64,000 nucleotides of DNA from an uncultured Clostridia bacterium (GTDB lineage Bacteria; Bacillota; Clostridia; Oscillospirales; Acutalibacteraceae): NCBI GenBank assembly GCA_947369085.1, contig CANBJR010000004.1, positions 1-64,000 on the forward strand, written 5' to 3'. This document shows positions 60,964-64,000 of the stretch, piece after piece. The notes under the pieces are model-generated. The model did not search any database. It was not told the origin of the DNA and saw only the letters and a list, made by a program, of their open reading frames with translations. Made by a program: the position numbers and the translations under genes. Each line of letters begins with the position of its first letter. Position 1 is the first letter of the stretch.

Positions 60964-62313
60964 ATGAAAAGAAAGTCAATCAAAATATTTTCACTGCTTT
61001 TTGTACTTATTATTATAATTTCGTCATCAATAGTTTCGACCGTGGCAGTTTCGTATCCGAACGATGTTAAAACGCAATCGGATTCCATTCTTCTTGTCAA
61101 TATGGACACGGGACAGGTGGTTTTTGAAAAAGACGCCGATTCCAAACGCTACCCTGCATCAACAACTAAAATTATGACTTACATAATAGTTGCTGAAAAC
61201 ATAGATGATTTTGAAAACACTCGTGTGCCTATTAAACAGTCTGTTCTTGATGTGCTTAAGGATACTGGAAGTTCGCTTGCAAGCGTTGAGGACCACGTGG
61301 GCAAAGATATGAGTGTAATTGACCTTCTCTACAGTATGATGGTTCCCTCAGGCAACGATGCCGCAATGGTGCTTGCCGACTACGTGGGCGGAGGCAATGT
61401 TAACAGCTTTGTAAAGCTTATGAATGATAAGGCTGAGGAGCTCGGTTGTAAGAACACTCATTTTGAAAATCCCGACGGACTTCACGACGACAATCACTAC
61501 ACAACGGCCCGTGATATGTACAAAATTGCAACCTATGCTCTCACTCTCCCGAAGTTTTCTGAGATTACAAATACAACCGCCTATACCTGCGAAGGTGACG
61601 ATTATCCGCTTGTTACAACGAACTACTTAATCGACCCGAACAACGGCGGAGATTATTACTATATGTATGCAAAGGGTATAAAGACAGGCACAACTGACCA
61701 GGCAGGCAGATGTCTTGTAACAACAGCAACAGCCGATGGGTATTCTTACATAGCAGTACTTCTGCACGCTCCGTACAAGGAGGGTGTAAGCGAGGAATAC
61801 GGAACAATGACCGACGCCGCTGACCTTTTCAGATGGGCGCTGACAAGTCTGGAACTTGAAACAGTTGCAACTCAGTCAACACCTGTGTGCGAAGAAAAGG
61901 TAAATCTTGCTTGGGGCAGGGACTCGGTTTTGCTTGTTCCTGACAAAAATTTAAGCGCCATTGTGCCGAAAGATTTGGACAAAGATGAAATGATTGTTGA
62001 AACAGATGTTCCCGAAAGCATTGACGCTCCAATTGATACCGATACCGTTGTTGGAAAAGCCGTAATTTATTATAAGGGCAGTGACGGTAAAAAGCAGGAG
62101 ATAGCAAAGGTAAATCTTGTTTCAAGTGAAAAAATTGAAATGAGCGGAATACTCTTTGTTTTAAACGTAATTACAACGGTGTTTAAGTCCTACTGGTTCC
62201 TTGTAATTATCGGAATTATCGCAGTAATTCTTATCTGCTACTTCATATCTTCAAAGATAAACAAAAAACGCAGTAAAAAGAACCGAAAGGTAAAGCATTA
62301 CCGTAACCTGTAA
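60964..62313 (+). CDS. D-alanyl-D-alanine carboxypeptidase (serine-type PBP, DacF-like)
   Basis: PASTTKIMT (SxxK), SGNDAA (SxN), KGIKTGTT (KTG); C-terminal TM. Confidence 0.93.
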   Translation: MKRKSIKIFSLLFVLIIIISSSIVSTVAVSYPNDVKTQSDSILLVNMDTGQVVFEKDADSKRYPASTTKIMTYIIVAENIDDFENTRVPIKQSVLDVLKDTGSSLASVEDHVGKDMSVIDLLYSMMVPSGNDAAMVLADYVGGGNVNSFVKLMNDKAEELGCKNTHFENPDGLHDDNHYTTARDMYKIATYALTLPKFSEITNTTAYTCEGDDYPLVTTNYLIDPNNGGDYYYMYAKGIKTGTTDQAGRCLVTTATADGYSYIAVLLHAPYKEGVSEEYGTMTDAADLFRWALTSLELETVATQSTPVCEEKVNLAWGRDSVLLVPDKNLSAIVPKDLDKDEMIVETDVPESIDAPIDTDTVVGKAVIYYKGSDGKKQEIAKVNLVSSEKIEMSGILFVLNVITTVFKSYWFLVIIGIIAVILICYFISSKINKKRSKKNRKVKHYRNL

Positions 62314-62450
62314 TATTGCAAAGCCTATATATGATTTTATTCGGTTAGTATAATAAAAAAGTTTATTACAATAATGTAAATAATTCTTTACTTGAATTTT
62401 GTTCTGTATGTGTTATAATTGCTTTAGAGAATAATTACAGAGGTGATTAT

Positions 62451-62909
62451 ATGAAATGTCCGTACTGCGGTTATGAAGAAAGCAAGGTAATTGATTCACG
62501 TTCTGCCGATGACGGCGAAAGAATCCGCAGAAGGCGTGAGTGCCTTAATTGCGGCAAGCGTTTCACAACCCACGAGGTTATTGAAACTGTGCCGATAATC
62601 GTTGTAAAGCGTGACAAGTCACGTGAGGTTTTTGATCGCAACAAGCTTACGGCAGGTATTCTTCGTGCCTGTGAGAAACGTCCCGTTTCAATTCAGCAGA
62701 TTGAGTCAATTGTCGATTCAATTGAGGCAAAGCTGCAAAGCAGTCTTGACAGAGAAATCACGTCTATGCAAATTGGCGAGCTTGTTATGGAAGAAATCAA
62801 AAATGTTGATGAAGTTTCCTATGTTCGTTTTGCCTCTGTTTATCGCCAGTTCAAGGACATAAACACCTTTATGGAGGAGCTTAACAAGCTTTTGACCGAG
62901 AAAAAGTAA
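62451..62909 (+). CDS. nrdR: Transcriptional repressor NrdR
   Basis: [42 protein letters not shown]. Confidence 0.98.
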   Translation: MKCPYCGYEESKVIDSRSADDGERIRRRRECLNCGKRFTTHEVIETVPIIVVKRDKSREVFDRNKLTAGILRACEKRPVSIQQIESIVDSIEAKLQSSLDREITSMQIGELVMEEIKNVDEVSYVRFASVYRQFKDINTFMEELNKLLTEKK

Positions 62910-62925
62910 ATTGTATTTTAAATTT

Positions 62926-62957
62926 GCCCGAGCAATTCTGTATTGTTCGGGCGTTTT
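62926..62957 (+). terminator. Rho-independent terminator after nrdR
   Basis: GCCCGAGCAAT-loop-ATTGTTCGGGC then GTTTT. Confidence 0.8.
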
Positions 62958-63025
62958 ATATTGTTGACTATTGACGCTGTGTTGTATAGATGATATAATA
63001 CAAATGGACAAGGAGATGTTGAATA

Positions 63026-63442
63026 ATGAAAAAAGCAATATTTATAGTTTCTATTGTTGCAGTTATTGCCGTCTGTGCAGTGCTTTCGGTATTCTTTTTT
63101 TGCTCACCGTCTGTAGTAAATGTTTCTAATGAAACAAGCGCAGAGCTGACATACATTTATGATGACAAAAATATTCAAACTACACTTGAAGATAACGACT
63201 TAAATGCGCTGTGTGATATGTTTGAGGGGAAAAAGACATATTTGATTTCTCCGTTCGACACCCCGTCATGCGGCTTTGATGAAAATGTATCAGTGAAAAT
63301 CGGAAACAATGTTTTTATGCCTGCCTGCGATACTTGCACAACAGTGAAAACCGGTTTTGTTTATTTTAATATTTCGGATAAAGAGCGTGGCAGACTTGAA
63401 GAAATATTCGCAAAATACGGCGCGACATTTCCGTGTGTATGA
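63026..63442 (+). CDS. Membrane-anchored hypothetical protein
   Basis: Single N-terminal hydrophobic anchor; Cys-rich C-terminal half. Confidence 0.65.
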   Translation: MKKAIFIVSIVAVIAVCAVLSVFFFCSPSVVNVSNETSAELTYIYDDKNIQTTLEDNDLNALCDMFEGKKTYLISPFDTPSCGFDENVSVKIGNNVFMPACDTCTTVKTGFVYFNISDKERGRLEEIFAKYGATFPCV

Positions 63443-63689
63443 TTTTACAGAAAATACGACAAGTTTAAGTAGAATTTCGACGAACGTTTGTTTGTAATAT
63501 TTTCGAGGGTTTTGTAACCTTTTAAAATTCAAAATAAAAATTGACACCGAATACACAGGATCATTTTTGTGTATTCGGTTGTTTTTATTCTTAAAAGGAA
63601 TATAAATTTGAAAATCAAGAGAAAAAATTGCAAAATTATGAAAAAATTAATTATTTTGTAAATTTTATTTCTATTGCCGTAACTTTTGC

Positions 63690-63755
63690 TTGATTTTTTT
63701 AAAACAATAGAGTATAATTATATCAATCAGTGGCACATTGTGTCATTTGGTGACT
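63690..63755 (+). promoter_or_regulatory. mraZ promoter with MraZ-box-like direct repeats
   Basis: TTGATT (63690-63695), 17-nt spacer, TATAAT (63713-63718); GTGGCA, GTGTCA, GTGACT at 63730, 63740, 63750 (10-nt period). Confidence 0.65.
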
Positions 63756-63807
63756 GAATACATCGTTTTTCATTGATTTTTAAGCTTATGTGACGGAGGT
63801 GGGCAGA

Positions 63808-64000
63808 ATGTTTTCGGGAATGTCAAATCATTCGATTGACGCAAAAGGAAGAATTGTTTTGCCTGCAAAATTCCGCGAAGAGCTTGGAAGCACATTTTAC
63901 CTTGCACGAGGCTTTGGAAATTGTTGTATTCAGGCTATGTCTGCCGACCAGTTCAATTCAATCTGTGCAAAGATTCTTGAGTTGCCCGCCGACAAGGCTA
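63808..64000 (+). CDS. mraZ: Transcriptional regulator MraZ (3' truncated by window end)
   Basis: MFSGMSNHSIDAKGRIVLPAKFREELG; RBS GGAGGTG. Confidence 0.95.
   Translation, partial: MFSGMSNHSIDAKGRIVLPAKFREELGSTFYLARGFGNCCIQAMSADQFNSICAKILELPADKA

Overview
Window from a low-GC, spore-forming Clostridia-type genome (gene content suggests an Oscillospiraceae/Ruminococcaceae-like Firmicute; inference). About 1-6.2 kb is an accessory island: a tandem array of displaced RHS C-terminal tips, each joined to a putative immunity gene. The tips share a perfect 390-bp core repeat and are separated by GGCGGTTTTG...CAAAACCGCC hairpins, with a degraded remnant at the right end. The rest is mostly chromosomal backbone: ctsR-mcsA-mcsB-clpC; a nine-gene V-type ATPase operon (minus strand); ybaK/ebsC; an RND transporter with a large coiled-coil insert plus its TetR regulator; an O-antigen-ligase-like protein; an amino-acid ABC transporter; a PhoA-type alkaline phosphatase; an Lsa-like ABC-F ribosome-protection protein behind a leader peptide and attenuator; ylxM-ffh-rpsP-khpA; phoH-ybeY-dgkA-era; a RAYT transposase; yqzL-like-recO-mutS2-rimM-trmD; HPr; uvrC; rsmD-coaD; asnB; ylbJ / yqfC-yqfD; ymdB; a fakA-like gene; recG; dacF-like; nrdR; and the start of mraZ. 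The most interesting signals are (1) the RHS tip-cassette array with its shared recombination handle, hairpin boundaries and a poly-A frameshift; (2) a REP-like palindrome family, one copy of which lies inside the coding sequence of the RAYT transposase and a near-identical inverted copy just upstream of it; (3) a nested-palindrome island at 28.38-28.77 kb; (4) an RND permease with a ~300-aa coiled coil at the docking-domain position; (5) a complete attenuation leader for the ABC-F gene. All calls come from reading the sequence and recalling protein families; no searches or folding programs were run.
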